Source of the DNA: Calycina herbarum | Taxonomy: Eukaryota > Ascomycota > Leotiomycetes > Helotiales > Pezizellaceae | DNA: 64,000 bases | Direction: 5' to 3' | Assembly (NCBI GenBank): GCA_001414485.1 | Contig: LLEY01000001.1 | Location: 434,001 to 498,000, forward strand | In this document: positions 34,701 to 46,808 of the stretch, in pieces | How positions within the stretch are numbered: position 1 is the stretch's first letter | Layout of the letters: the number at the start of each line of letters is the position of its first letter | Made by a program: the position numbers and the translations under genes | Notes under the pieces: generated by a model | The model's database searches: none | What the model saw: the letters and a program-made list of their open reading frames with translations, nothing else | Told to the model about the DNA's origin: nothing

Positions 34701-35546
34701 CCGGGCTGAGGATGAACTGTGTTACTTACAAGTCCCATGGGTACTTAAAGATTTGGCCTTTGTCGAAAAAACGCTCCGCAACCTGATGTTGTTAGAAATG
34801 ATGGTTATGGTTGATTAGGGATAAAACGTGCGATAAGATATGCGATATGCCGATGAAAAGTGAGGAGTTGTCTAAGGATAGTGAAGATGTTCCGCAACCG
34901 GAGAGAACTAGGAGCCCATTGCAAGGTTGAAGAGTAGCTTCAAGCAGCCTCGAAGTTGTGCGGTGAATTGGCAAATATCCAATCGACCACCAAAGAGGAG
35001 GGGTTGAGGTGGGTTGAGGACTGCAGATGATAGAATAGACGACTCACTTTCTGTTGATTTGACTTTCCAATGTACAAATATGGATACTTCTTGATGAGCA
35101 AAAAGGGTGCGAATTCCTCGCCTTCTGGTGCCAACTCTGCCGGAACAAGGTAGGTATAACCATCAAAGGCGACCGGTCCGACATCAAGTTCGCCCTCAAG
35201 CATGCCTAGAAAGAAGCAAATAAGTATTTGGCTTTTGCGACGGATCAATGCGAGAAGGTGGCATACCGTCTTGGGAACCTTCTGCTTGAGCGATGTCCTG
35301 TTGAGCCGAGCCATCGTGTGTAACTATGCCATCTTGCGGGGAAAGGGAACTGGCTTGCGACTCTTGAGCAATTTGGGATCGAGCTTCCTTGACCTTTTCG
35401 GTGGTTGAGGCTGCCTGATTCAACCTGGCATCTCTTGCTGCGCGGCCACTTGTGAGGTACTCGATGTCGTAGGGGTCATCGTCTGAAGGATCAAACTCGC
35501 CCAAGTAATACCGCTGCTTCACGTCGAACGGCTGCTGAACCCCCAT
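31722..35546 (-). CDS. Gfd2/YDR514C-like protein with DEDDh-fold domain and Trp/YVxPHLR repeat tail
   Basis: Predicted 1105 aa from six exons: 35546-35267, 35205-35048, 34782-34730, 34668-33850, 33790-33332 and 33270-31722. All junctions keep frame. The middle matches the Gfd2/YDR514C family: PFLLIKKYPYLYIGKS, YPWDF, then an RNase H-like fold with exonuclease signature residues DIE (~364), HNLQQDINYL (~483) and HNGGNDAVH (~548). The spacing fits a DEDDh 3'-5' exonuclease, though activity is unproven. Yeast Gfd2 is linked genetically to the mRNA-export helicase Dbp5. The C-terminal ~450 residues are disordered and repetitive: PYVYPHLR/QYVLPHLR/PYVLPHLR (about 686, 731, 776), each followed by TTAWEDE or ITALEDE, then further TTAWDDE and TSWEDE units. 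It is probably an RNA-linked cytoplasmic or nuclear-pore factor. Confidence 0.82.
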
Positions 35547-37500
35547 GTTTGTTGCGCTGTTCTAGTCGCAATGATGCGTTAGACTGGCGTGCAGTGCGCG
35601 GAAGGTTGACAAGTAGGGGTGTTTGGATTGGAGATGAGAGAAATTGGTGGTGGGGGAGGAGAAAAGTATAAGCCGACAAGCCCCCTCTTTCGGAAAAACC
35701 CTCACTCCGCTTCCTCAGCCTCGCTTGTAGGGCAACGAAACCCCAGAGTGTTGGCCAACAATATGTTTGCTCCTCTCTAGGCCACTCAACAAAAATATGA
35801 CATGCAAACATACCTCCTCCGTCTTGCCAACCAAGTCCCATCGCCAACAGTCTTCTTCGACGGCGACACCCACGTCTTCTTACATACAATACAACGCCCC
35901 TTCAGATGTGTGAATATTGACGTTGTTTGAGGAGAGCATCGTGTACATTTTAACGAAAGGCTAGAAAATTCCAGAACGATGCAGGTACGCGCAAAATCAT
36001 AACTCAAAACAGTAAAGAAAGGAGCACCCATTAAACTACCCATAAGAAACAACGGATATTCCCGAGGTTATCATTATGACAAAAAAAAAAGCCCTCGGTC
36101 GTTCCTTCCCTCACGGCCGACATTATAAGCCGCAGTAAATAGCTGCGTATTCTAGCCTTCCAGTTCATTTACCAAGGGATAATCAAACCAAGTCTTTAGG
36201 ATAATTACTTGAATTACCCCTGAAAAACGAGAGCTAGGTAGGCAGGTAAGAACCTGAAATATTTACTGCATCTTTTAATGTCGAGCTGAGCTGAGCTGAG
36301 CTTCAGCATAGCGACGATCGCAGAATTGGGGCGCGACAGTCTCACTTGAGACGGCCGCTCTATATTAATATATTCTCACAGAAATTGAAGAGGAGGAACG
36401 CTACAGCCAAAAACTCCATGGAAACAAATCGTCACTCACACGAATAGGTGATTCTTTGGCGGCCATGGTCATGGTGTACAGTATGAATTGTTCCAAAAAT
36501 CCAGGATCAAGATTCTGGCTAGTGCATAATCGGAATGGAATAATGTATATCCGATCTGAAAAGGACGCTACTTAGGCGAATAAGCTAGTGGCGGAATAAA
36601 GGGGAACACAGCAGGCGGAGAATGTATTATTTAGAGATGTTTTGTTGCACACCTTCCCAAAGAAGAGAAAGGTAGTCTACCTACGTAAGTACTGTAACAA
36701 CACACAGCATAAAGATCTCATCACCATCTTCACATAAAGCATATGCACAAGGGACGTAGGATTGCAGCAGAGAGGATCAACAGGACCTTGCATTATCTTG
36801 ATGCCTCGCCCCATCCGTATATAGTGATATTGCGAATCAAGTCTGGCAGGCTAGCTGAACCATCATATCCATATTCCATCCCTTCCCATTTCTCCCCCTT
36901 ATCAAATATTGTAATGCCACCCATTACAGTATCATTCCCATCCTAATCCATCCATCTACGTTCAAGAATTCCCCATTCACAAAATCTCTCCATCCACCAC
37001 TATAATTAAAGTACATATGTGCAGCAGGAAATTCCTTCCAGCGAGTGTCCATCGAGTTGAATAGAAAGACAAGCGCCCGGTCGATACAGTCGTAATCCTC
37101 AAAGGAGGGGGTATCGAGCGAATCCATTTTCCCAAATACCAGAAAAAGGCGGAGTGGTGTGTAATGTTGAATAAAATGAAGTAAAAAGGGGTATGTGCAA
37201 AAAACGAAATTCCATCAATCCATCCATAAAAAATGAGGTGCCGAGCGCACGAGACTTTAGCACAGGCTCCAAGCATACCCTCATTTCAAAGCCTGCCAAA
37301 AAAACAAAAATACGCCATTCCAGTGAATCCACATCCCTTGCGATAAGGGGGAACAAAATGCAAAAGCCCAGAACCATAATTCAGATCGTTGTCACGAAAA
37401 GCGTGCTGTAAAAACCCAATCGATCAATGCACGCCGGCAGATCATCACCCAGTCCCGAATCTATGCACCAAATCCCCGTCCAGTAACGCCATCAAATGTA
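35547..37500. other. Intergenic, no gene recognised (one MITE-like repeat)
   Basis: Upstream of the Gfd2-like gene and downstream of the STB3-like gene. Short frames only. A MITE-like copy lies at 36109-36292, overlapping a (GAGCT)n run at 36284-36303. Confidence 0.55.
36109..36292. repeat. MITE-like repeat, copy 4, both termini visible
   Basis: Left end CGACATTATAAGCCGCAGTAAATA (20 of 24 bases match the right end inverted). The right end, read on the minus strand, is CGACATTAAAAGATGCAG followed by TAAATA. The interior has the family pattern in reversed order, with AGCTAGGTAGGCAGGTA near the right. Confidence 0.7.
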
Positions 37501-38625
37501 TTATACAGAACCGAGTCGTAAAAGTGCCTCAATGGCTTCTCTCTCCTGAGAGTCCGAGGTCATGCCAAAAGCAGATAAATCAATATTATTAAGTTGTGAA
37601 GGTCGTAAAGGTGCAGATTTAGCAAGTGTGGAAAGGGATGGCCCACCACCGCTGTGGGATCCCCCGGGGTATAAAGTGTTCGTAAGATAATTGTTTCCAG
37701 GGCCAGATGCTGAGTACGAGGCAGCTCGCAAAGCCGCTGCGCCAACTGCGGCCCAATCTTCATCGTCGGTAATGTCATCTGGATCGTCGTCATCTATTTC
37801 CTCTTCTGGTTCGGCTTCTGATGACGAACAAGAGTCTTCTCCATCAAGAGACATCTTGTCTGCTTCATCCTCCAACATGGTGTGGTCCATCTCATCGTCG
37901 TGAGAGAAGACGGCAGAGTCGCCGGCCCAACTGGAACCTGGTACGTCCAGTCGGCTTCTACCATCCTGCCATTGTTTGTTCTTAGCAATAGGCATGCCAG
38001 TAGTGTAGGAGGATGGTCCACTTGGGGGTGGCGAGTGTTGACTGGATCTGCTGTTCCTAGCATGCCCCTTCAATCTTGCGTCCCAACGTCCCCATCCAAC
38101 CTTCTCAAACTTGACTTCTCCCTTCAATCCACCGCCTTCTCCTCCACTTCCTCTGCCCTCAAGAGCACCCACGACGAGTCTCCGAGCCTTCGCAGGTGGG
38201 ATTCCCGAGAATCCGGGGACGGAAGTCGTCAAGTAACCCATAATGTGCCGAATAGCTAGAGGACCGTGAGACAAAAGTATCTCCGGGAGGTGATGCCTAG
38301 CCAGGAGGGTTGGAGTAATCGTGCCGGCCGTATCAAATCCTGGTGAACCCAGCTTGGGACTCTTCTCGGGAAATGTATCCTTCTCGCTTCCCGTCTGGAC
38401 ATCCTGGAGATCCAAATCGGATTCAACAGGATCCAAAGCCAACTTGGCCACGGAACGTGTTCCATACGGCTTGTCGTGAGGAGGGAGGTTTGGAGAGATG
38501 GAGTTTGGAGGAGTAGGGAGAGGTTGGGCCTTCGTAACCGGGACGCTCCTGGCCGCTACAGCAGCAAAGCTGTCTCGACCGAAGGTCTTGGGGATATCGC
38601 GAGCAGAGGTAGCCATGGCAGCCAT
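37501..38625 (-). CDS. STB3: STB3-like Sin3-binding protein
   Basis: Single exon, 374 aa, starting MAAMATSARD. The conserved Stb3 domain (about residues 103-185) is recognisable: TPTLLARHHLPEILL, SHGPLAIRHIMGYLT, VPGFSGIPPAKARRLVV and VKFEKVGWGRWDAR. A short Gly-rich insertion (GSGGEGGG) sits before the last block. The rest is disordered: an N-terminal Pro/Ser region, an acidic segment (residues ~265-300, EEEIDDDDPDDI) and a C-terminal helix QEREAIEALLRLGSV. Yeast Stb3 binds ribosomal RNA processing element DNA and the Sin3/Rpd3 deacetylase and is controlled by TOR/Sch9; here that is inference from the domain. Confidence 0.85.
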   Translation of the reverse strand: MAAMATSARDIPKTFGRDSFAAVAARSVPVTKAQPLPTPPNSISPNLPPHDKPYGTRSVAKLALDPVESDLDLQDVQTGSEKDTFPEKSPKLGSPGFDTAGTITPTLLARHHLPEILLSHGPLAIRHIMGYLTTSVPGFSGIPPAKARRLVVGALEGRGSGGEGGGLKGEVKFEKVGWGRWDARLKGHARNSRSSQHSPPPSGPSSYTTGMPIAKNKQWQDGRSRLDVPGSSWAGDSAVFSHDDEMDHTMLEDEADKMSLDGEDSCSSSEAEPEEEIDDDDPDDITDDEDWAAVGAAALRAASYSASGPGNNYLTNTLYPGGSHSGGGPSLSTLAKSAPLRPSQLNNIDLSAFGMTSDSQEREAIEALLRLGSV

Positions 38626-39140
38626 TTCGATTGCAAGGTGAGTTGATACGTTTCTCTGTAGGTCCGCGACCGGTAATTAGCAAGTAGATTTATGTGAAAG
38701 GCGTTATGATGTTGGGAAAGTTCCAAGGGGTTTGGGAGCTGACTCACTCGACTTGCGAGAGAAACGTGGTGAAATGAACAAAGGACGCGACAACGAAGCT
38801 GGTGGCAACGGTTTATCAAGTCGTAACGTAGCTAAGAAGCAGGTACGAAGTCTTATCGGACAAGGTAATGAAGCTGCTGCGATGTGCGAAGAAGGGGAGG
38901 AGCGATGGGTTGCTGATGAGAACGCGGAAGTTGGGAACGTGACGGACGGGAGGCAGATAGACTCGCTGATAGAGATAAAAGTCTCTGGAGAGCAAGAGCA
39001 AGAGCAAGAGAAATCGGAAAAGCGAGGGGTGTTGGCCGGTTTTGTTGTACAAAAGACGACTGGGTGCTATGCTAGATGTGTGATTCGATTCGTGGTGTGG
39101 TGGTGTTGAGTGAGTAGATTGGTTCAAGTTGTGATTTGCA

Positions 39141-39172
39141 GGTGCAGGTGTGTTGATGAGAGCACCTGCACC
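39141..39172. repeat. Perfect 10 bp inverted repeat (hairpin)
   Basis: GGTGCAGGTG at 39141-39150 and its exact reverse complement CACCTGCACC at 39163-39172, separated by 12 bp. Role unknown. Confidence 0.7.
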
Positions 39173-39309
39173 CATTCCCGGCAACGTGCAGCGATCGCTG
39201 AACTGAATGCCTGTAAGTCTCCACTGTGGTCATTGCCTGTCAATTTCAGAACGGCCCCAACAATCCACCTCCCGCCGCCCGCGCAACTCTGGCACTGTAC
39301 GAAATCCAC

Positions 39310-39460
39310 CTCGCAATAGACAATAAATGCAGCAGCAAAAGCCTCATGTTCTATCAATTGCATTCAAAATAATTCATCTATGTGCAATAATTAGAAATAC
39401 CAATCTAGATTTTTAGAACGATCAGCTTCAATTGTCCCACGCTAATACTTTGGCTTGTGC
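39310..39460. repeat. MITE-like repeat, copy 5 (one terminus)
   Basis: CCTCGCAATAGACAATAA closely matches the right terminus of the 45.8-58.5 kb unit, which reads CCTCGCAATGGACATTA on the minus strand. The GCGGCAGTAAATAG core has decayed to GCAGCAG. The interior TTTAGAACGATC...CAATTGTCCCA agrees. The far end is uncertain. Confidence 0.5.
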
Positions 39461-40798
39461 TATAGAATTGGGAGCGAGCAGAGAAGGAGGAGCCCACTTC
39501 TCTACGATGCCCCAACATGGAAGATTGCGGATTGAAATAGCATCCCCAGAGCGGACAGTCAAGGGGAAATTCTATCGTCTTTCACTTTCTCCTTTTAACT
39601 AGTCTTTCCCCTTTCCAAAACGCATAGCCAAGCTCCGGAGAAAAGGTAGCGAAACGGCTATCATTTACGGAGAATGTCCGATTCAATGGATTGCGCTTGC
39701 TGACTACCTAGGTAGCGAAAGAACACATTGCGATAGCTTCACGACAGCATAGCAAAGCAGGAGACATCTCCCAGGTTGGCCCTTATTTCCATTTCGCCAG
39801 GTTGAGCGCTTGAAATCTAGAACGTGCTTGTAAATGGGTCTGGATCTCTCTCGACTTCTCGATCATCAATCATCAACCCTGACTGATCCAGCTTCTTTCA
39901 AAGCGCGCGTTGCGATGATGCAACAAGGACGGCATTTTGGCTTCTTGCCTCCCACGTTATTCGCCTGCCTTCCTGGATTGGCCGTCATATGCACAGTACC
40001 TGGGACCATCAGCAGACCCCCCTAAACCCCTCAATCCCCTCAATCACTTACGCCCTCTAGCCCAGCTATCTTTATTCCGTAGTTGTGGGTAGACGTCCCA
40101 AAATCGGGTCCTTCAATTCTCCCACCCAGCAAATTCCCTGGAATCGTCTCGCATCCAAGTGCCGTTTCAACGACTAGACACCCCACGTTCTTCAATTCGA
40201 CAACGAGAGCAGACCACGTGCAACCTTGAACATGCTAAAGGTGCATTGCTTCAGTTGTCTCCGCATTTCAGGCCTTGTCCTTAGGTAAGGACTACGAATA
40301 AGGGGAGTTCGGGGAGGAGGAAGTGCTGCAAATCGATTTCCCATCCTCGCCCGAGTGCTTCCGCGATTTGACCCGAGAAGTCCATGAACCACTGAACCAA
40401 CTGATTACTTCCCGTGCTCGAAAGATACGATGCCCTCGATGCCCTAAGTGGGGAGGCACTAACCTAGCACATCACTACGCATCGCTTATCCAAAACTGGG
40501 TGTACCAAGAATGTCACACAGCCTCGAGCTAATGACGGCATCGTTTATCTTCAGCAGATGACCACATTACTAGCTCCCACGCCCGCGGTAAGATACTCGA
40601 GTATAGTGTGACGATATTGGAGGTGTTTGGTAAGCCTCCACTTGGGCGAGCCCTAGAAATCTACACCACAATTGTCATTTCGTAAAAACAATTCTTGTGT
40701 GCGTGATTATTGAAAATGCTAAGCTGGAAGTGCGGAGATTCCAAATGTGATGGAGAACCTGGAGATTTTTGGTATGTTTGGTCCAACTTTCTCCTGGT

Positions 40799-40975
40799 CT
40801 CGCGGTAGATGGAAAAAGCGGCAGTAAATAGCTTTCGTTGTTCCAACCTCTTAGTAAATTAACCTAGAAACTTGGAACACTCGACTTCAATTGTCCCAAA
40901 TATCTAGGTTAAATTCTGCTATAAGTTGAAACATCGAGAAGAAAGATCGCTGCCGCTTTTCTTGTTTACTAGGAG
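40799..40975. repeat. MITE-like repeat, copy 6, both termini visible
   Basis: The left end CTCGCGGTAGATGGAAAA continues as GCGGCAGTAAATAGC. The right end, on the minus strand, is CTCCTAGTAAACAAGAAAA followed by GCGGCAG. Interior: TCGTTGTTCCAACCT, CTTGGAACACTCGACTTCAA, TTGTCCCAAATATCTAGG. Confidence 0.75.
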
Positions 40976-42564
40976 CTGGTGTAACTATTCTTCACAGCTA
41001 GGGATTGTGGTGATGAGACTGAAGCTTACATCGCGATAGGTTTGAATTATCCGGAATATGCTCTATATGAACCGATTCAGGTAATTATCAGAGCTGGAGA
41101 CTTGGAAAACAGACTCCAAGAATCCAGAACACTTGTTCAAAGGGCTTTCAGAAAAAAATACGTGCGCCTGGATCTTTGAGACGAGGAAGAACACTATTTC
41201 CTACGTCACGCAGACCAATTTCCTCTTGTCACGCGCTATCGTTCTTCCCTTGCGTAAACTCTCATTTGTCCGGGTGTTTGCTATCAAGAAACTTCAAAGA
41301 TTGGAACGACCCGGTCTGAGCCGATGTACTTCGTAGAACGTGAATGCGCTCTACAGATACCAGTGCTTCGAGGCTCCATTGCTTTCACTGAAATTCTCGA
41401 TGAAAAGGAGCTGGGAGAGACCCGCGAAAAACAAGACGCAAAAAAGAGATTCAATAGGAAATTTTCCTTGGTCAATTCCCGCGCATGATCATGTTTATGG
41501 AAGAGGCAGATTCAAGTGGAATACATGGGGAAGGGTACTTTTTGTATGCAGAAAAAAAGAGTGGTCTGCAGTGGTGAGCGTGCACTATGCGTGGGGGTTA
41601 AGTCTACCCCCACGCCTCTCGTCACTCTCAACGAGGGCTTAGAAAGACGTCGTTGGAGGGAGATCTGGAAGTCTATTCTGGATTTCGAGCAAGAATACTT
41701 GGAGTGGATGGCAGTATCTTAAAAGACGGTGTTTGAGTGAAGGCCTTGCCTCCTGCTATCAGATACGAAAGTGAGTGGCAGCAGATCTGCTCCAGGGAGC
41801 CATGGTGTTGTTGTCTCGTCCAGCTTGAAGGTCAATGTTGATGTTGAGAGGCTCGGACTTCACCATTGACACACCCAAAGCTACAGACATGCCACACTAA
41901 GAGGGATGATCTCTAGATAGTTGAGAGGGAAAAAGGAAGTAAAGCAGGTTGTTTGCTCATTTCGACAGCTGCAGCCTCGCAGGTAGGTAGCCGTCGCTCC
42001 TTCCTATTCACTTCGTTTGACCTTAACTCTTGCTAGGTCTGACGTTGACCACTAAGGCAGCAAGGCGCGACCCGTCTCGGTCTCTTGCCGCAACTACGGT
42101 CTATGGGCGTATATTTACCTCCCGCCTCTCCAACTCTCTCGAACTCTCTTCAACCTCCAACCTCCAACCTCCAACCTCCTTCTTCCTCCCCCACCTCCCA
42201 TCTCTTATTTCAATACTTACCGTATCATCCTCTCGAGTGCACAACTTGAGAGCGCATCATCACGATTCTTCGCATCCCCACTTCCTCTTCACCCGCGAGC
42301 GCGACCTCAACTTCGAGGTGTCAGCCTTGCGAAACCAAACCCAAACATCAAGCTCACCCGTTGATCCAGTAAGTTCAACCAAGGCTTCGCAGCGCGATGC
42401 CTCCTTGTCCTCTTCCACGTCCCACCGCTTCCTCATCCTAAGCTTCGCTGGTTGTTCGGTGGCCTCAATCCCTCCATCCGTTTGCTCCGATCTTCAACTC
42501 TACCTTCAACCTCTTCCATGCTCTCGGCGTCGTGCTTTTATTGATCTGCGCAGTTTCCGTCAAA

Positions 42565-43945
42565 ATGGCTTACGGAGAGTACCTCTCGTCATCCAAGTAA
42601 GTTTATTCTCTAGCCATCACCCCCTCGCTATTCATCCGCTGACTTGGAAAGGCTCAAGAGCGTTCCGATCCCGGACAAGATTTGTTGCGACCAGTGCAAG
42701 CAATGGAAGCCCAACCGTATGTACTCCAACAAGCAGCTCAATGATCTTAGACGTGGCAAGTGTAAGATCCGGTGTATGGATTGCACCATCGACCAGTATG
42801 TCATCCGCAGTTTGAGCACCAATTGAATTTGTACTAATCACTTTTCCAGACGTGCGGAGATGACATGCGAGGGTCCTTGGTAAGTACCAGCCACTTGTCT
42901 ACGCTTCTTTCCTCAACGGAACTGACTGCTGCAACAGTTCTGAGACTAAAGCCCTCGACAAGTTTAGCAAGAACGCTCGAGGTGCCCATGGCAGCCATGT
43001 ACGTATTGCCTTCTCTGATTCTGAGCGAAAGCTAATGTTCATCAACAGTGGTGCGAGGAGTGCACTCTCTGGAAGGCAAGCACTGCCGCAGGTGTGCAGA
43101 CTGGTCCAGCGCCGGGTCAAGCTCCAGCTCCCGACGAAGTTCTTCATCGCAGACCAGTTGAAGCTGAGACTGAGAGCTTGTGGGAGGGAGGTGATAATGG
43201 TGATCGCACGGATCTTGCCTCAAATGTAAGGTTCCCCTCCAATATATAGTGGATGATGAATCTTGCTGAATTTCTAATCAGGCAACGTCTGCTTGGTACA
43301 AAGCCTCGTCCGGTTCCGCACTTGGCAACAACTACGATGGTGCCACGAGTGTCATCGAGGATATGAACTCTCTCAGCATCAATCGGGACAATTCTTACGT
43401 TTTGCCACACCTTCGACACGCAGGTGGATCTGCCCAAAAGTTCACCTCCGCAATGTCGTCAACCTCCTCGGTCTCAAACCCATACGGAAATGAAAAGAAG
43501 CCCGTCGCAAAGGGTGTTGCTGTATGGACAAAGGTCGATGAGGAGCCAGAACCACCCAGAAGATATAATGGTGGGTGTCCAAACATCAACACGCTCATAA
43601 TTTCGAAATTTGCTGACTCTTTCATGTCTATCTAGCTTGGGACTCTAGGGGAAACCACCATGTTCAGACCCGTAACCCCTCCGTCACGACTCCCTCGGTC
43701 TCTGGCCCAACCGGATCTTCCGCAAGAGGTACAGGTACTCAAGGAGGAAACAACTGGAGACCTGTAGGATTATTCGCTAGATCAATACTCTATAAACATG
43801 GACTGATGTTTCTTTTTAGGTTGCCCGTACTGTAAATGCTCGCCCAGCTGCTTCTGCACCACCAACACCAGCCATCACCCAGGCTCCACAACGAGTCAGA
43901 TACGATATCGAAGGTGACAGCGACTCTGACGATTACGGTTACTAA
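42565..43945 (+). CDS. Stc1-domain protein
   Basis: Predicted 328 aa from eight exons: 42565-42596, 42652-42795, 42850-42879, 42938-42998, 43049-43225, 43282-43570, 43636-43763 and 43820-43945. Every junction keeps frame, with mostly GTAAGT/GTATGT/GTACGT donors. Residues ~20-95 form the tandem Cys module of Stc1 proteins: CCDQCKQWKP, then KCKIRCMDC, a CEGPC knuckle and HWCEECTLWK. In fission yeast, Stc1 bridges Argonaute/RITS and the Clr4 methyltransferase complex. Filamentous-fungal proteins of this shape are longer, and a heterochromatin role is inference. The tail is disordered, with one YVLPHLR (Tyr187), AVWTKVDEE and YNAWDSRG, and an acidic end DIEGDSDSDDYGY. A longer upstream frame from 42030 is not used because it runs into intron sequence. 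Confidence 0.85.
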
Positions 43946-45763
43946 AATGTCGACTAAGCGAGGAAGAGGGTACTTTGATGATTGATTGTTGGAACGGCCT
44001 ATGGTCTTTCACTTCCAAACGATTTGCATTTGAAAAGTGTTTTCATTTGATGAATCCCCCCGATTCTTCATAAAAAATGAGCGTTGAACTATCTTTTTTC
44101 TTTTGTTGCACACATCCCGCACTGCTTACCTCGATTGGCATTTATTTGTTGAAAGGAGTGAGCATTGAATCATGATTTTCGTTGATGGAAACGGGGAAAC
44201 GTTTGCTTCAATACTTGCTTTACATCATTGACTCTCTTCTTGCAGCATATTGATAGGAACTGGGAAACGTTCTCTACAAATACTAGCAAATCGAAGACTT
44301 TACAGAAAACATTGCTTGCAATCGTGATATTAACAGAAGTGAGCATTGCTCTACGAATACTCCATACCTCATCACCCCAGTTGATCTCGTACAATGGCGA
44401 AAATTGCTCTAGAGGATTTAGGAGAATCAAGAAACCAAGTTTCTCATTCTCCGACATCTTCTTGAACAATACTTTCCATTATCCTAGACAGTTTCGCACA
44501 ACCAAGGTAAAAAATATGCGGTCGTAGACAATAACAAGAACAATTGCGCCGTCATTCATTCCTAATTGTAAAGGTAGAGAGGTTAGCCAATTCAAAAGAG
44601 AGAGAGATGAGGCCTGTAAACGATCCCGTTGAACATTTAAGGTTGCGCTTCCAAAGCTCTTGCCATGAACTTCGTAAACGCATGGTGAGGTTCTGGTATA
44701 CTTGATTTACCAAATTGAGTACTTATTAGCAGATCTGGTAAATGCAAGTATGAAATCACGACGTTCGAGAAAGTTTTAGAACAAGTATGTCCATTAAATC
44801 AAGTTTCGAGATTCATTCCGAGTAGATAGTATCAAGTACCTACTTGAAGACGATAGCCTATTCTGCAACGTCTAGAGTAATTGAGGTTGGGTAAATAAAG
44901 TTTCAAAATTTGGATTCTGGAAGAGGATAAAGTACTAGGTACTTATCCAAGTAAGATTTATTTGGTACAACTATTTAGGGAGAGTTTAGAATAAGATGGT
45001 CATTGCACACTTTCTTTTACCCTCTTGAGAAACTGCTTTTTGAAGCTCTTGATGTTTGATATGTTCACGAAGAGGTCACGCTTTAATTCCGCGTGCATAA
45101 ATCACCACACCCGAAGGAAATATCTGGACTTTGGGAGGTGCATAGCTGTTCCCTCTCTTTTTTCCCCCTTCGTGTTTAGTCTTGGTATAAATCTGTGGTG
45201 CTGGTGGTCTGCTTGAATACAGGGGTGCTTATGTGATATCATGAATCGAAATCTTTGGGCATTGCTCAGCCTACCCTTACACCAACTCTCTTTTTGGATT
45301 TTCGAAATTGCTCGAAAGGGCTTGGGATAATGGGAGAGGAGCATTGTCTGAGAGGGTTTGGGAGAATGGGTTTCGGAAACTAAGAGGGTGACGTATTGGA
45401 GAAGGAATGTTGTTGTCCCGGGGTTGCTGGGGTGGGGAGAAAGATGAGTGGGGGAGAGTGACTTGCGAAGTTGTTGCTTGTTCTGATTTTTATTTTTATT
45501 TCTATTTTTGGGGGAATGGAAAATCGACGATTGGGATATGAGGTGCTGAGGAGGGGTATTTTGAAATCTATATATGGGAGTAGAGAGGTTGTCTTTTGAG
45601 CTTAGGAGAAGCTCAGTTCGTTGAATGATATTACATTAAACCTGTCTAGCCAAAAAAAAGAAAAAAACCTTACGACGAATAGCTGAGTCTATTTCTACTC
45701 TCCTTATCTCCTTCTTGTCTTGCATTTGGAATTCGTTTTATTCAACAAGTCTATTTACGTGTA
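43946..45763. other. Intergenic, no gene recognised
   Basis: 3' flank of the Stc1-domain gene up to the outer end of the long inverted repeat at 45764. Only short frames without family likeness. A-rich runs at 45651-45666. Confidence 0.55.
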
Positions 45764-46563
45764 CCACGCGGTGGACATTAAAAGCGGCAGTAAAGACTCG
45801 CTGTTCTAACTTCAATTACCAAATACTTTGGGACAAATTGAACTTGGTTGTTCCAAAACACTTGGGACACTAGTTTAAATTGTTCCAAGTGTTTAGAATG
45901 ATTAACGTCCATCCATGCGTAACGAGAAACCACCCGTGCCGAGAAATCTTTTAGGTACTTCACCTTTAAATTAAAAAAAAGCTGAACAAACATAGGCGAC
46001 TCCTATATATTTTATACTAGCTATGTTCTATAGTCAATTCTAAACACCTTAAGACCCTTTACTAAGAAAAATAATAGTATAAGCTTTTCTTAGCTTAGTT
46101 TATAGCATGCCTTCGCTTAAAGTCTATAATACAGTTCCTTTCTCAAACCTCTACCCTAGTACTTCTCTTACTTCTACTTTCTATATAGGATGTTACCTGA
46201 GTTATATATATTAAATACTATGCCTAAAATTATTTTCAAGCCTTATAGCAGCTATACTATATAGATTTATCTAAACTCGCTACGTAGATTAGTACTTTTG
46301 CCGAGGTAGCGAACCGTTTTTGGAATAGCGTACTGAAAGCTACACCTCTGAATATCTAGGTAACTTTGAGATTGGAAAACCGACACGTAACTCTGATTTA
46401 CAGTCGCTTATAAAATAGACTTCGCGTCGTTTCGCTTCGAAAGTTCTAAGCACGACCACCTCGCCATTTTTGGCTAACTGTAAATGGTTGCTGTATGATA
46501 TTCATCCTTATACTATGTGTCGCGTAACTTATCTATAACTTAGACGAAGTTATTCTCCACCTA
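45764..46563 (+). repeat. Long terminal inverted repeat, left copy
   Basis: Inverted partner of 57776-58529, for example TAGTCAATTCTAAACA (46033) and CCTTCGCTTAAAGTCTATAA (46111). It contains about 100 bp near 45800-45900, with CTTGGGACA and TTGTTCCAA motifs, that the right copy lacks but the MITE-like repeats have. Ends at CTCCACCTA (46563). Confidence 0.9.
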
Positions 46564-46808
46564 CAGTACTATAACGCTTAAATAGCTATTTCATTCATCC
46601 CTGAACGTCGCGTAACTAATTGATTACGTGGATGATATTACTAGCTACGAGCTTATACTAGAAGGTTCTAGAAGCAAATAACAGCCATAGAATTACTATA
46701 AATTATTAGACTCCCCTAGAACCATCGATAGAAGAGAGGAAAAAAGAAAAAGAGATATTATATTAAGAGCTTTATATATCGTTTATTAATAAGTATAAAT
46801 TCTATTTT

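Larger units (their letters stand above)
38626..42564. other. 3.9 kb intergenic, no gene recognised (two MITE-like repeats)
   Basis: Short frames only. Contains a 10 bp perfect hairpin at 39141-39172 (GGTGCAGGTG / CACCTGCACC), MITE-like copies at 39310-39460 and 40799-40975, and pyrimidine-rich sequence (CTCCAACCTCCAACCTCC) just before the Stc1-domain gene. That pyrimidine-rich stretch may be its promoter and leader. Confidence 0.5.

Noticed and set aside
35491..36052. Overlapping minus-strand frames upstream of the Gfd2-like start
   Set aside because: No family likeness; they probably cover the promoter and leader of that gene.
42030..42815. 261-codon frame overlapping the first exons of the Stc1-domain gene
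   Set aside because: It reads through intron 1 and out of the Stc1 frame. The start at 42565 with spliced exons reproduces the domain exactly.
45025..45344. Two opposed short frames before the long inverted repeat, considered as a transposase remnant
   Set aside because: No DDE, zinc-finger or HTH pattern, and they lie outside the inverted-repeat unit.
46564..46808. Possible extra gene between the left inverted repeat and the HNWD stop
   Set aside because: Only 245 bp, AT-rich, without an open frame; best read as the 3' flank of the HNWD gene.
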